Positions 1 to 12,400 of a DNA stretch of 64,000 bases are shown here, piece by piece. Origin of the DNA: Ifrita kowaldi (taxonomy: Eukaryota > Chordata > Aves > Passeriformes > Cinclosomatidae). The notes below the pieces were generated by a model, which was given only the letters and a program-made list of their open reading frames with translations, searched no databases and had not been told where the DNA came from. Location of the stretch: positions 1 to 64,000 of the forward strand of contig VZRS01002377.1 in assembly GCA_013398055.1 (NCBI GenBank). The letters are read 5' to 3'. Positions within the stretch are counted from its first letter, which is position 1. The number at the start of each line of letters is the position of its first letter. The translations under genes were made by a program, and so were the position numbers.

Positions 1-403
1 AAGGGATCTCGAGTCTTCAGTCACGCCGAAAGGATGCGGAGAGCCAAACCCGGGAACAAAAGGGGTTTGGGAGAGGTTTCCAAAAGCATAAGGGACGCTC
101 AGGAGCTGGGTCTGCCAGGCGTCGCTGCCTTTGGGGCCCAGGGCGGGTGAGCCTGTCTGGGCTCCCCCAGCCAGCTCGGCTGGGACCAGCAGAACCGGCT
201 GGGCTGGGGCAGCAGGGCTCTGCTCCTGCCGCAGCAGCGGCGGTCGGGTGCGAGGAGATAACACCGCTCCCTGCCCAGAGCCCGCCGGGGCAGCGGGGGC
301 AGAGCCGCCTCTCCCTGAGCATCCCGGCTTTGAGCCACCCTCATCCCTGCTTCCCGGCTCCCAGGGCAGGGCATACCTCAGGCAGTGGGAATTCGGGAGT
401 GTG
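1..403. other. GC-rich unique flank with scattered CpGs
   Basis: This stretch is GC-rich and contains a moderate number of CpG dinucleotides, especially around 190-300, where GCC/GCAG-rich sequence surrounds a short GCGGCGG run. It could be the edge of a weak CpG island or a 5' untranslated region, but the window begins here and no splice or start signal stands out. Open frames exist in several registers on both strands, as expected for GC-rich DNA, and none resembles a known protein. Confidence 0.4.
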
Positions 404-954
404 ACCCACCCCGATCCCCGTTTCCCGGCTCCCAGGGCAGGGCAGAAGGAGCCGCTCGGCAGCAGCGATGCCCAAGCACAGCTCCGGGTGATTCCCAGAT
501 GCCGCACTGTGGGACTCCACATTTTTTCCAGGAAAGAGGATCAGATGCGTGGCTTTGGAGCAGCAGCGTGGCTGAGTTCAGCGCCCACCCAGCCCCGGAA
601 CCGGAGCATTTCGTTAAATCAGGACAGGACAGCACTGCCTGCAGTCACTCCTGGCTGGGATGGCACAGTCACCAACGGGAACACAGAGACACTTCGCTCC
701 GATTAGCAGCTCTGCAGCCCCCACGGTCGCTGGGACCGAGCAGAGGGAAGCACGGCTCAGCCAGAGCTTCCTCTGGAGCCGGGGTGGCCAGAGAGGGTAA
801 TTGGATACGTTCTGCCAAGCCGGCAGTAATTTGTCAGGCGTGTTACAGACCTGTGCCACTGCCTTTGTTTAGGATGAGATGTCCTACTTTCTTGATTAAA
901 ACCAACTCCCGATTTGCAATTCTGAACGGAGATAATTGCTTCAGCGGCATTCCA
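404..954. repeat. First copy of a 551-bp direct duplication (likely assembly artefact)
   Basis: The 551 bases from 404 to 954 recur at 956-1506 without a difference that I could find. The two copies are separated only by one N at 955. The copy breaks off at the N in mid-sequence, and the true continuation is seen after the second copy at 1507. A recent tandem duplication would not be expected to have its junction exactly at an assembly gap, so an unmerged contig overlap is the simplest reading. Confidence 0.92.
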
Positions 955-955
955 N
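955..955. other. Single-N assembly gap
   Basis: One undetermined base marks a contig join between two identical 551-bp sequences. Some assemblers write one N where the estimated gap size is zero or negative, that is, where contigs overlap. That fits the duplication around it. Confidence 0.9.
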
Positions 956-1506
956 ACCCACCCCGATCCCCGTTTCCCGGCTCCCAGGGCAGGGCAGAAG
1001 GAGCCGCTCGGCAGCAGCGATGCCCAAGCACAGCTCCGGGTGATTCCCAGATGCCGCACTGTGGGACTCCACATTTTTTCCAGGAAAGAGGATCAGATGC
1101 GTGGCTTTGGAGCAGCAGCGTGGCTGAGTTCAGCGCCCACCCAGCCCCGGAACCGGAGCATTTCGTTAAATCAGGACAGGACAGCACTGCCTGCAGTCAC
1201 TCCTGGCTGGGATGGCACAGTCACCAACGGGAACACAGAGACACTTCGCTCCGATTAGCAGCTCTGCAGCCCCCACGGTCGCTGGGACCGAGCAGAGGGA
1301 AGCACGGCTCAGCCAGAGCTTCCTCTGGAGCCGGGGTGGCCAGAGAGGGTAATTGGATACGTTCTGCCAAGCCGGCAGTAATTTGTCAGGCGTGTTACAG
1401 ACCTGTGCCACTGCCTTTGTTTAGGATGAGATGTCCTACTTTCTTGATTAAAACCAACTCCCGATTTGCAATTCTGAACGGAGATAATTGCTTCAGCGGC
1501 ATTCCA
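956..1506. repeat. Second copy of the 551-bp direct duplication
   Basis: This is identical to 404-954 at an offset of 552. It flows without a break into the unique sequence from 1507. A 407-codon open frame running 385-1608 across the N exists only because the offset of 552 is a multiple of three, so the same frame is read twice. It should not be annotated as a gene. The sequence itself is unique, moderately GC-rich and non-coding as far as I can see. Confidence 0.92.
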
Positions 1507-4500
1507 AACCGGGCTACAATTACGGAGTGGGCAGGCATTAGCAGCAGTAATTTAATTCGTGTGTCCATTTGTAACACAAGGAAAGAGTCTTTCAGGCATT
1601 ACTGTTAGTAATATTTTTGCCTCTAATACATATTGAAGGCGACATTCACAAGAAACGCTGCCATGAATAAAACATGAGAGCACCGATTCCTCTGTCTACC
1701 CAAAGAAAACAAACATTGCCTTTGGGACACAAACAGCGTGGAGGCTTGCACACAAGTGCCTTACCTAGGGAGGGGAGCGGAGCTGCCTGAAACAAATATT
1801 TTATTTGGGCAGAACTGCCAGAACGCTGACAGTAAGTGGTCTTGAACATCAGCTAATCAAACTAGCTGCTAACCAGCTCAGGAGAGGAACTTACAATTAG
1901 CAGCATAATGAAACTGGCACTCAAGACTTCCACTTCCTCTCTCCCTCAGAGGAAAAAATGCCTCCAGTGGTCAATGACATCTATTTTTTTCAAGAGATAG
2001 GGATTTTCAAAGGTGCTGGAGAGGATTTCTTGCTCACTTCTACAGAGAATCACAGCGACGGATGAGCATCTCTCTCCCAGAAACAAAAGTAGTGCCTGTT
2101 TCCCACAGACCACAGCCTAAAATGCTCTTGGCCAGTTCCCTCTGAGTATTGTGGCTCAAGCTCTCTGGGGTTTCATGGTTTCTGAGCTATATGTAGGTTT
2201 TTTTCACCCCAAAACTTGTTCTCAGGTAGTTTTTTGTGAAGTATTCCACAGAGGTGTTGTAGCTGCTTGTTCCAGGGCTCTCATTCCGTGCTCTCCAGCC
2301 AGCAGCTGCCATCCCAGACAGGCTGGGAACTTGGCCCTCTGTCACACAGATATGACTCTGATATAACTCCCCTGGTGTCACACTGATACTGATGTAACTC
2401 CCGGGATTCTCAGCTGGCTCCTTTGCCCAGCACCTCATCCTCCTGAACTCAGTGGCAGTTTCACATAAGAAGAGACTTTGCCTGGGTCTTACCTGGCTGG
2501 TGAAGGCACCACTTTGGAGGTTCTGGATGGAGACTTCAGCTCAGAGGCACGGAAATGGCCAATGCATCAATGACTGGCCACGTTCCCCACTCAAGAGCCT
2601 GAAGCAATGAGTCATTAACCCAGCCATGTAATTAACTGGGACAAGGGACACATTGCATTTAAACTGATCATGGAATAAAAACCCCAACCAGCACATGCCA
2701 AGTAGCAAAAAAACTTGCAAGGATCTAGGCAAGGGCTCGGTATGAAATAAAGCAGAATGCAGCACACTTCACCCCAAGGGTGCCCAAGTGCTCTGCAAGT
2801 GATCCACAGGCAGCAGAAATCCACCTGGAGGTGAGGTGCAGCATCCACCTGGCAAAGGGCACGTGCTCTGCAGTGTGAGGGAGAGCCAGGAATAATTGTT
2901 TTGACTGAAGGATGCATGGAAAAAATCTGCATTGTGAACAGGACCCTTGGATTTCCTGTCTCCAAGAAAGTGCAGAGGGGTAATGTCTTCCCCTGGATGG
3001 GAGGCATAGCTTCACATTTGCAGTGAGAGTGAGCATGTCAGCCCCTTATTACTGTGCTTCTTGTTCTAGTTGGCCTTTGAGGATGGATCTAAATTGATAA
3101 TTTCTTACTTTTCCATCACTGGAAGTCTCATGTTGTATCACTGATCGTTGCCTTAGTGAATGTATGAAGCAGATGTTGGAAAACTTGGCAAAACAAACTT
3201 TTCAGTAACATGAAAAAAGCTTAGGAGAGGGTGTCATGGGCAAGACCAGACACAGGTATCTAAAATGTGTGTGAACATTTGTGTTTGTGGTGCATTCAAG
3301 GGGAATTGGATAGGACAACTATGGAATAAAAACAGTGGCTTGGAAATGCAGCCTGCTTTCCAAAGAAATCCTGAGTATTGTCTGTGTGGCCACCTGAACC
3401 CTCCCAGAGCACTCAGGGTGCTGCCTGAGGCTCCCCACTGTGCCCTGGCATCTGTGCTCTGAACAAGCTCAGGCCAGGGGGAGAGGAGATGGGCCACAGT
3501 CCCCACAAAGGGCAATGTTCTGCCCCAGGAATGGCCCTTCATTGCCTTGGATCCATTTAAACCCAGGCACATTCAGATCAGAACGGGCCCGAAATGCCTC
3601 ATTTCTCCCTGGGATTAAGTGGGGAGGTGAACTGGTCTCTTTCAGAAGTGCTGCCTCCAAATCCTCACCCACACACTTCTCTGCTGCCCACACTTCTCCT
3701 TCTGGCCAAGGGCAGAGTAAAACCCCGTAATCTCTGTGTCAACACCCAGAGCACCTCGAGCACACACGGGTAAAATTACATCACACAGAGGGAGCGACAA
3801 CTGCTGCTGCTGGAGCTGCAGGGGAGGGCTGGGCTGAGGGAGTGAAGCAGGAGTGGTGAGAATGGTTCTGATGCTATCCATGCAATTATTGCATACCAGT
3901 TCTCCTTTCTATTATTTACATAGTCATATCACATGCAAAACGAGTGAAGAAGAGTAAAAATTAATTTGGAAGGGAAGTCTGTTAAAATCCCAGTCTGATT
4001 CTCAGGAGATGCTTGGAAAGCGTCTCTGGTCACAGTGGATGGAACAACAGAGCCCTGCCAAAGGACAAAGATATTTGCATTTGCAACAGACAGATAACGA
4101 CGGTGATTAGTGGATTGTACTCTGCACCCTTGCACCAAACCAGCAATGCCAGACCCCCTGGTTGCTAAATCCTAACAGTTAATAATTGATGCAGACAATG
4201 ATCCCATCACAGCTTTGCTGGGGTTGACCATTGTATAGAAGTTACATCTGCCCAAACTGCCAGAGGAGAAACCAAAGAGGGTCATTGGCAAATCTGATTT
4301 GGACACGCCAAGATACAAAGAACAAAAACATATTTAGGAAATATTTGTTTAGGACACATTCAGAAATCACTTTCTGGGTGCACTGCTGGTCCATGCTTCA
4401 GTTTGTCACCAGAAAAACCACACCAGCCTAAATCAAACACTCTTCAGAAGCAAATAGCACCAGTCAAGGACTGCTCCATGTGAGAATGAAAACGTGAAAA

Positions 4501-5039
4501 ATTAACTCCCTCAATTTAGCCTAAAGGGAGCTTTTACCCAAAGGTGAGAAGAGAGAGTCTCAGGCTTGTAAACATATGAATAATTTCATGGCTGCTGTTG
4601 ATTTGGTGTAGGAGGTGCTGGAACACAGCAGTGTTGGGTGGCAAAGTGACACAAATGAGGAAGGGACTGCTGTCACTCCAGATGCAAAAAATGGTAGTGG
4701 CAAATTACTGCTTAGGTCCAAATTGCACAATGAAGTACATTGGCTAAAAACCATCTCAAACCTGGATAAAAACCACAAAGAGAGCAAGACTTTGGGAATG
4801 GGAAACCAATAATCACCTGGATGGGTTTACATTTCACAGTGAGTTTGACTTGTGGCCACAGACCCTTCAGAAGGAAAATTCAAACTCCTACTCCACGATT
4901 GTGGAGGGCTTCACAAAGCCTTGGGCCTGGTCAGTGTGGGGAAGGGAAGGCTGAGAGGGGATCCATCAACCCACACAAATGTCCCCTCAATCCACAGAAA
5001 TGTCCCCAAATAGTGCCAGGCTCTGCTCAGTGGTGCCAG
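1507..5039. other. Unique non-coding DNA, no gene seen
   Basis: This is about 3.5 kb of unique sequence of ordinary composition. Open frames are short (under about 130 codons), overlap on both strands and show no family resemblance. I see no transposon ends, tandem arrays or CpG island. A small imperfect duplication of roughly 33 bp lies at about 2345-2403, with repeated GTCACAC...ACTCTGAT/ACTGATG...AACTCCC phrases. The region is best read as intron or intergenic DNA. Confidence 0.5.
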
Positions 5040-5216
5040 TGCCAGGATGAGGAGCAATGGCCATGAACTGAAACACAACAAGTTCCACCTCAGCCTGAGG
5101 AGGGGGCAGAGCTCTGGAACAGCTGCCCAGGGAGGGCAGCTCTGGAGACATCCCTGAAATCCAAAATTCCAGTGTCACCTGCTCCTGGTATCTGGGACCT
5201 GTGAGCAGGTCCTGTT
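5040..5216 (+). mobile_element. CR1 LINE fragment, sense
   Basis: This fragment shows the CR1 3'-region signature of a GAACTGAAACACAAC phrase, then CCTGAGGAG, then CTCTGGAACAGCTGCCCAGG, then a GGAGACATCC block and GTGACCTGCT-like wording. It is truncated at both ends and has lost the terminal octamer repeats. CR1 elements are non-LTR retrotransposons that are typically 5'-truncated on insertion. This copy is old and non-functional, with small deletions relative to the usual order of blocks. Confidence 0.75.
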
Positions 5217-8200
5217 GTGGCAAAGGTAGCCTTCAAGCATCACCTTCTAATTCCCTCATCTGGCTCTCCAGAGGCACAGGAGAAGACAAGAGCACATGAA
5301 GTGCTCCTATTGCCTTTCTCTGCAAAAAAAAGTTTCTCTTGCTTTTTGTTGCAAACCAAAGCACTGGTTTATTTGAAATATCTGTCATTTTATCTCCACT
5401 GTTTCTAGGAGAACAGAGGGAGCAGCAGAGGAACAACCCGGCTGACTGCTTCATCAGGAGGTGCTGTGAGATGCATAAAAAGAGGATCAGGCTCGTGTTC
5501 TGTGTCTGGAGAGGCAGATGGGGTCTGGGCTGGCCTAGGGGGAGACACCAGCTGTTCCAAATAGTGCTGGGGTCAGCTTCTCTGACATTACATTGCTATG
5601 TACCAGCAGACTCTGATTTCTTAGCTGGAATGCTGAAAGTGCTCAGTCTTTTATAGAACAACGAGCAGATAATTAGAGAAACCAGAAGCATTATTAATAA
5701 GAGAAGCTTGTTTGAAAAGGAGCGCAGCTCACTCCTGTCAAGCAGCTGACAGCCTCTGCACATCACTAAATGGGGCTTTTTGATGCTGCTCTCTCAAATC
5801 CTGCTCCGCTTCCTTCAGCCTGACTGACAGTGCAGACTCAATTAACCTTTGATTAGACCAAAGGGTGCCACTGGTTTTACCTGGGAATCTCTGGCTTGCT
5901 GGGAGACGTTCAAAAACCAACATTGTTGCAGGTTTTCTGTTTCCTAAAGCACCTCTCGAGATAACAGCACTATTTCAGAGCACATTCTCTGTACTTGTCT
6001 CAGAGGCCACCTGGAAAAGGGAACAGTGCAGAGCAAAGTCGGACCCGTGCCCCAAAGCAAAGGGAGGCCCAGATTTCCTGAGCTAAAGCAAAACCCCCAA
6101 AGTAAAGCCCATTGGAAGCATCCCCTCCCTCGTGTGTGTGCAGCCACTCGTTCCTGCAGGCGTGCTCTCCTGCTCTGACCAGGTACATTTTCGGGAAGCA
6201 TGGCTCTGTTTGCTGTGTGTCTAAATGCACCTCAGATAGGCAGAGAATATTAAATGTGGCTGCAAAAAAAGAGAGAGAATCTTTGAACCAAACAGAGACA
6301 CATTCTGAAACCTCCTTGGCTTTCCCTGACTGCTATTTCACAGCCAAAAGCTGCAGGAATATTTTTGTTTACAACCCCCACCCCCCCCCAAAAAAGCCCT
6401 CATCAGCATTCTGTGCAGGGAAGTGAGAAGCAGCAAAGTTCTCTCTGAGGTGCTTGCTGCGTTTGTTGCTCCATTTACCTTTTTTAAGAAGCCATACACA
6501 GATTGCCAGCTTGCTTTTAACTCCAAGTCCTCCTGCTGTTGGTTTGCTGTGTAATTGTCACGGTAAATTCCGTGTAAAAGCAGCCTCTGTGGACCAGCCA
6601 GGCTGCAGGACAACCAGTGGGATGTTATTCAGTACTTCACGGGGGGCTTTTTGCATCCATCGTCAGGAAAATGAGGTCTCACAAGAAGAAGAGGGAGAAG
6701 CAGCAGAGCTGACATCCATTTGTGCCACCTCATGAAGGATTTCTGGCCTGTTCCGTTTGTGCTCGCTCAGGACGGGTCAACCCCGATGTCCAAAGGCAGC
6801 ACTGAGTGCAGGGACTCACTCAGGGCGTTCGGGGAGGGATTCCCCGGCCCCACACAGGGGCTGAGGAGCCTCCAAGTTTATCTTTGTGGGGTTTGCAGCA
6901 GTCCAAGAGCCACTGCCTGTTTCTCTACACACACTGAGAGTGCAAATCGGAGCTGCTTTGAGCCCAAAACGTTCCCAGTGGGAATTTCAGAGGAGGGACA
7001 GTGAATACGAGACACTGCTATTGTCCCTTAAAAATACAAACCCTATTAGCTGTTCACAACCACATTTGGGAGAGGATTTCCCCTGAATTTTCTACACCTC
7101 AGTGGCTGAGTAGAGAGATAAGGCTTTATTAGTCCTTTTTTTTTTTTTTGGGGGAACAGCATCAGGTCAATTTCACTATGACACAACTGAGAGCCCACAT
7201 TAAAAGAAATGGGTTTGTGAATATCCAGTTGCTAAAAGCCTGTATCAAGCTATTTCTGCTCACTTTTTGGACTCTGACTCTTGAAAGTTCTCATATTAAA
7301 ACACTTATTTAAAATGCTGAGCACTAAAACCAGAGTTCTTCTTCAGAAAAACACTTCAGCTGTTCCTGCAGGAGGGTGACTCCACCAGCTCAGGAAGAGT
7401 TACAAGATTTTGCAAGCCCTCCTTTATGAAATATTGTTCCTATTCATTTTTTGCTGAAACAACACCAGCCTGACAACAGCCTCCGTGGTTCTGAAAGAGT
7501 CTGAGGTGGAATTTCACCTCTCCAGCCTCAGCAGCCAGGCAGGGAGTGAGTGACTGACAGATACCTCATGTCACAACCAACACACTGTTGTATTAAAACA
7601 CTCCTATGAATTTTAAAGAGCCTTTCCTAAAAATCAAGACGGTGGCTTATAGCTAAAAATATATCAATTCGAATTAAATATTTGCATGACAAGGGTGACT
7701 CTAATTAAAAACCTTTGGCATAATTTAAATCACATCCATGAAAACAGTCATTTGAAGAATGGAATGACTCAGAGCAATTGAGTCTTACAGTTCAGGGTAA
7801 TTGGAAGGGAATGTCTGGGGCATCGCTCCCTGCAGCGATTTTATACCCCTGGAAAAAGCTGATTGTGAGATCCTTTTAATAAACAGTGGAGCAGCTGAGC
7901 CCATACTGATATATGATCCTGGAAAGTCATAAATTTATATTTGCTTAAAATGAAAATGATTTCGATCTGGTACAGATGGGCTTGGATTAAAAGCCCCCAA
8001 GTGCAGGGGAAGGAGGTTTGCAGGATGTTCAGGAGCTCAGCTGAAGGAAACCTGTGACCATGCTCGAGTTCCTGGCTCTTCACTCACACCCCCCAGGCAA
8101 AGAGGGCTTGAGCATCCTGCATTTCCCAGCTGTCTCCTCCAGTGCTGGCTCTTCCCTGCAGTCTGGGTGATGCCTTGGGGTGTGCACACCTCCTTTGCTC

Positions 8201-8770
8201 CCTAGGACTGCTCGAGATCTGCCACAGCTCTCCGAAAATGTGGGCAGGGGCACCGAGCCCAAACCACAGGCAGGCCTGACCTACCCTTGTCTGCCATAAC
8301 TGTGCCTTGCAGCCAGCAGACACCCTCCTGAGAGACAATAAACATCCATTTGGGCCCAAAGGCTGCGGGTTTTAAAAACTGTAAAGCTGTTTTTCTTCAC
8401 TATAACCCCCCGCTGCCACTGCAAAACCTGTGCAGTGAATGTGCACGGAATGGAGTAACAGCCAAGGAGCTGCTGCTGTTAAAATCATCATCCACACAGC
8501 TGTGGGATGTGAGAGGCCTGAGAGGGCCCTGCTCGAGCTCGCTGTGTCTCAAGAATAAATTTAGTGGGTTTATATTCCTCAGCCAGGCATCAGGGGGGGT
8601 TTTGCCCTTTCCTCCTACCTGACAAGCTCCTGAGTGCCCGGGGAGAAGCAGGCTGGGAACCTGCACCCAGTGCCACCACTACCCTTTGGGGCTTTCTCCT
8701 GATTTCCCTCTCTCCCCTGTGGCCAGAGCATCATCTCCCCATCCCTGGCCTCCCACGGATAGGATTTAGG
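5217..8770. other. Unique non-coding DNA with AT-rich patches
   Basis: No gene is recognisable. There is a C-rich/A-rich low-complexity tract at about 6373-6396 and a run of 14 T followed by GGGGG at 7136-7154. From about 7600 to 7800 the DNA becomes AT-rich, with several TAAT/ATTA core motifs, a TTTGCAT octamer-like word and few stops to drift. It has the look of a conserved non-coding element, but conservation cannot be judged from one sequence. Confidence 0.45.
7600..7800. promoter_or_regulatory. Candidate conserved non-coding element (homeodomain-site-rich)
   Basis: The segment is AT-rich and dense in TAAT/ATTA cores, AATTAAAT words and a TTTGCATG octamer-like site. Such composition is common in deeply conserved vertebrate enhancers bound by homeodomain and POU factors. 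This is inference from composition only. An unconserved AT-rich stretch would look similar. Confidence 0.25.
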
Positions 8771-8987
8771 AGGAACACCCAGATTAAGGATGGAACTGGG
8801 CACAAAGACTCAGAGGAACACCCAGATTTAGGATGGAGCTGGGCACAAAGGCTCAGAGGAACACCCAGATTTAGGATGGAGCTGGGCACAAAGGCTCAGA
8901 GGAACACCCAGATTTAGGATGGAGCTGGGCACAAAGGCTCAGAGGAACACCCAGATTTAGGATCTGAGCTGAGCACAGAGGCTGAGA
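8771..8987 (+). repeat. 43-bp minisatellite, about 5 units
   Basis: Units start at 8771, 8814, 8857, 8900 and 8943. Each begins AGGAACACCCAGATTTAGGA and continues with a GGAGCTGGGCACAAAGGCTCAG block. Units 2-4 are nearly identical. Unit 1 has a few substitutions and unit 5 diverges near its end. The period is not a multiple of three, so any frame through it shifts at each unit and coding is unlikely. The homogeneity of the middle units suggests recent expansion or gene-conversion-like turnover. Confidence 0.95.
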
Positions 8988-9383
8988 GGAGCCAGCACCC
9001 TCCGACAGTGCAGGAGGTGGAACACAAAGCACAGCACGTGGCTCTATCCCAAGGAGTAACCCAGACCCTTCAGGATGCAAATCAGGCAAGAAAAGAACAT
9101 CATGTTCCTGTCAGAACTTTGTCTGCAGCGTGTGGGACTGCAAGAGGTTGTAATTATTTAACATTCTGATTTCAATTTCCCCAAGTGGTGAAGCCCTTTC
9201 TGCCCAAGCAGCTGCTGCAGCTCCATGGCACATCCACACAGCAAATTTCAACTCAGCAGCAGCTGAGGAGCCACAGGCTCGTCATAAATGTATTAATCTG
9301 CTTGCCAGCCTCTGCATGCACTCAGAGACACAAGGGTGGGGTTTTGTGCAGGCCACTGACATACACACAGCGTGTGCTTGCAT
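8988..9383. other. Unique non-coding DNA
   Basis: This is a short interval between the minisatellite and a CR1 fragment. A GCAGCTGCTGCAGCTCC stretch at about 9209-9225 gives short glutamine/leucine-rich frames. I see no gene evidence. Confidence 0.4.
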
Positions 9384-9470
9384 TTTCCAGCTCCTCAGTG
9401 TCTCCTCATGCTCCAGACCCCTCAGCATCTTTGTGGCCTCCACTGGACTCCAGTAGCTCCTTGGCTTTTG
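9384..9470 (-). mobile_element. CR1 LINE fragment, antisense (internal)
   Basis: In antisense orientation this matches the CR1 stretch that normally reads CTCCAGACCC...CAGC.TC.TTG...CC..TCTGGAC..GCTCCAG. Here one sees TGCTCCAGACCCCTCAGCAT, TTTGTGGCCTCCACTGGACT and CCAGTAGCTCCTTG. It is a short, diverged internal piece without the 3' tail. Confidence 0.6.
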
Positions 9471-12400
9471 ATCTTCTTGTTAATTATGCTGCACCTTCCA
9501 TACAACCCAAGGAAAAAACCAACCTATCTCCCTCCCTAAACAAAGATATCTTCACTTCTCAGAGCTGACAGTTGCCCTCCACAGCTCTCTGTTGGCCACG
9601 TTCCCTCTCTGCTCCCCTGGTTTTTGGGCTGCCCTGATTGCTTGGGAAGAGGAAGGGTCAGAGCTGCCTGCCTTGGCTCCAGGATGTGGCCAGGAGGGGC
9701 CAGGTGCTGGCTGTGAAATGCCAGGGGAAGGAAAGCTGCTGGGTGTTCCCAGAAGTGAACAAAGTGAGCGTCTTTCGGTGAGCACCTCGCAATCCCTTCC
9801 ACTAAAACACTTTCCCTGCAGGTGAAGACAGAGCTTGGTGGGATGGTTGTGCCTGGCTGAGCCTTTCCTGATGTCACACGGAGTAAACACAGCACCAGCT
9901 GAGTGCTTTAGGCCACAAAGGACATTTTACATCCTTCAAACAGGACAAAAAGCTGAAAACGTGACTATTACTGCTTCATCTTCAGGCGTTTAGACATTTA
10001 TATGGTTATTCCTTCCTTTCCTGTGAGTATCCTTCCATTTCCAGACGTTTCCCTTATTCCCTCCCTGCCCTGGCCAGTGGGAAGCTCCAGATGTGGCTGC
10101 ATTTTGGGATTTGGGGATTTATTGCCTACACCACCTCTATAAGTCTCCCAGCTTTGCTGGAGACCCAGCATTTTCAAAAGAAGGACATGTTTTTCCTTTT
10201 TGCTAAATGCTGAGGCTCAGATTTGACAAATAATCTTTTCCAAGGAAGCAGTTGGCCATTGGAAAAGCCACATTTCTTCTCAGTGACAGCACATTACTTG
10301 GAGAAAGAGCAATACAAATCCATATGCAGATTATGCAGCAATTTTGGCCCATGCTGGCCTCTGAATTTGCTGACCCAGCCACCCACTTATTGGAAGTGAC
10401 ATCTAATCATTCTGCAAATTTTCAACTTTCTGGTTGTCTATTTAGACTTTTTTTTTGTGTAAGATGTGCCCTTGAAAGCAACCAGGAGACACAAGGAAAA
10501 AACACAGCACAGGAAATAAAAATGTTTCTGTTGCTTGATCAGCTCTGTTTTGCTCTTGCATGGGCACAGATGTGCTGTAGCTCTGCAGTCTTGTTTACAG
10601 GCAAAAGCAAATACCTGCTTGTTAATGGGAAAATGTTGCTAATTTTAGACTGAAAACTCTCAGAATCTGCAGCCCCAAAATTCCTGCATGTGAGGGGGCT
10701 GAGAAACAGAGGCTCAGCCACACAAGCCTTGCAGAATTCCCAAATATTTGTGAATTTTGACACTGGTGCAGGCTGTGTCATGAAGACATTTATTTGAAAT
10801 GCCTGCTGTAGGAGTCTGAACAACACACAGTGTTTTAAAGCCAAAGAGTGATCAGCCTAAAGCAGTTTGGAGAAAAAGGAATATCCTGCCATGTTTTTCA
10901 CCTCTGATTGTAGCAGGTCAAAGGCTGAGCTCACTGGAAGTGAAGTGGGGCACTGTCCAAAGTTTTGCTCCTTTTCTGTGCTGTTCCCTTGTTCAGCTAA
11001 GGGATTTTAGAAAGATCACAGATGTATCTGTAAAAAGACAATCAAAGGCTAATTCAGAGTTTTTGGGGGAAAATCAAAAAGGGTACATCTTTTTGTATTA
11101 ATATGTCACAATTGCAAAATAATTAGGAAAGCAAAAGGATCTGACAATAGTCTGGAGATCCTTATCAGCTGCTAAGCCAGACTAGCTCATTTTTTCCAGT
11201 TGTTAATTAAATATCTACTATTCCATGTGCTAGGACAAAGCTTTGACCCAAGAAGCAAGGATGCAGTCAAAAGCAGACTCAGTAAAATGAAGATCCAAGT
11301 CTGAAAAGAATCCGTTCCCCTCCTACAGAAGTCAGGAAGCGGACTCAGGATGGATGTGGCATCGTGGGCTGATTCCAGGAACCGAGTTTACAGCAGTTAA
11401 CCTGATTTCCCGAGGTCGTGTTTGAAATGGATTTATGCAGGGAGGGCTGAGGGCTGCACTCCAGGCCTGGGGCTCCAATCTGGCTGCACACTGACAACGA
11501 GCGGAGGCAGCGCACGCGTTCTGGGGGTCTGGTGAGACGTGAGGGAAAACATCACTTAATGCCCACTCATGGAGGACCTGGAGAGAGCCCAGAGCTCCCT
11601 CAGAACTGCTCTCTGCTCGTTTTCTCCCCCACCCCAGAGCAGAGCTGACATTTTCCCTTCCAAAGCCCGAGATGCTGCTGCAAGCACAATGTCTGACAGG
11701 TCAGTGCTGATCTCTGATGTCAGAGAGGGAGTCCCAGGATTGTGGCTGGGCCAGCAGCCCTTTGCACTCCCATATAGATTATTTCACCCATATGTGGGAT
11801 GATCATGTCTGAGAATCAGAAATCCAGCTGCTCCCACCCCTGGCAACAGCAGGGCTGGACACTGCACCTCGTGGGACAAACAGGGACAGTTTGCACTTCC
11901 CTCTTTTCTGAGTCTTTTCAGATATTCTGGAGCAAGCAACCCCCAAAACTCCTGCTGATTCTGTGGATTTTTTAATCACTGAAAGTCACCTACAGTCAGG
12001 AGACTGGAAGCACAAAACTGAAGTAGAGACTGCGAGCCTGCAGCTTAGAGACTGAAACAAAGGCTCTAAACCCATAATACCCAGAAACCAGAGATTTTCT
12101 TGCTTTACCTAAATAAGAATGATGGGAAAACCTAGAGGATTTTGGTTAATTGGAGTTCCCTCAGGGTAAACAATGCTTGAAAAGGAACTTTGAACCCTTA
12201 AACGCTGTTGAGGACTGTCCAAAAGGAACGTGACCTTCCCGGGTCAGGCAGCTCCTGCCAGGGATCTTTTAGACCTTCCATGAGACACTTGAATCTTATT
12301 ACTGGGTACAGGATTAGCGCAATGAATCTTCTGCAGTGGTTTAAGGTTATAGAGATCTTTTTATATTTACGTAGCAGTGCCTGCTTCATGCCAGAGAGGA

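Noticed and set aside
385..1608. 407-codon open frame on the plus strand
   Set aside because: It crosses the N at 955 and reads the same duplicated DNA twice in one frame. It disappears once the false duplication is removed.
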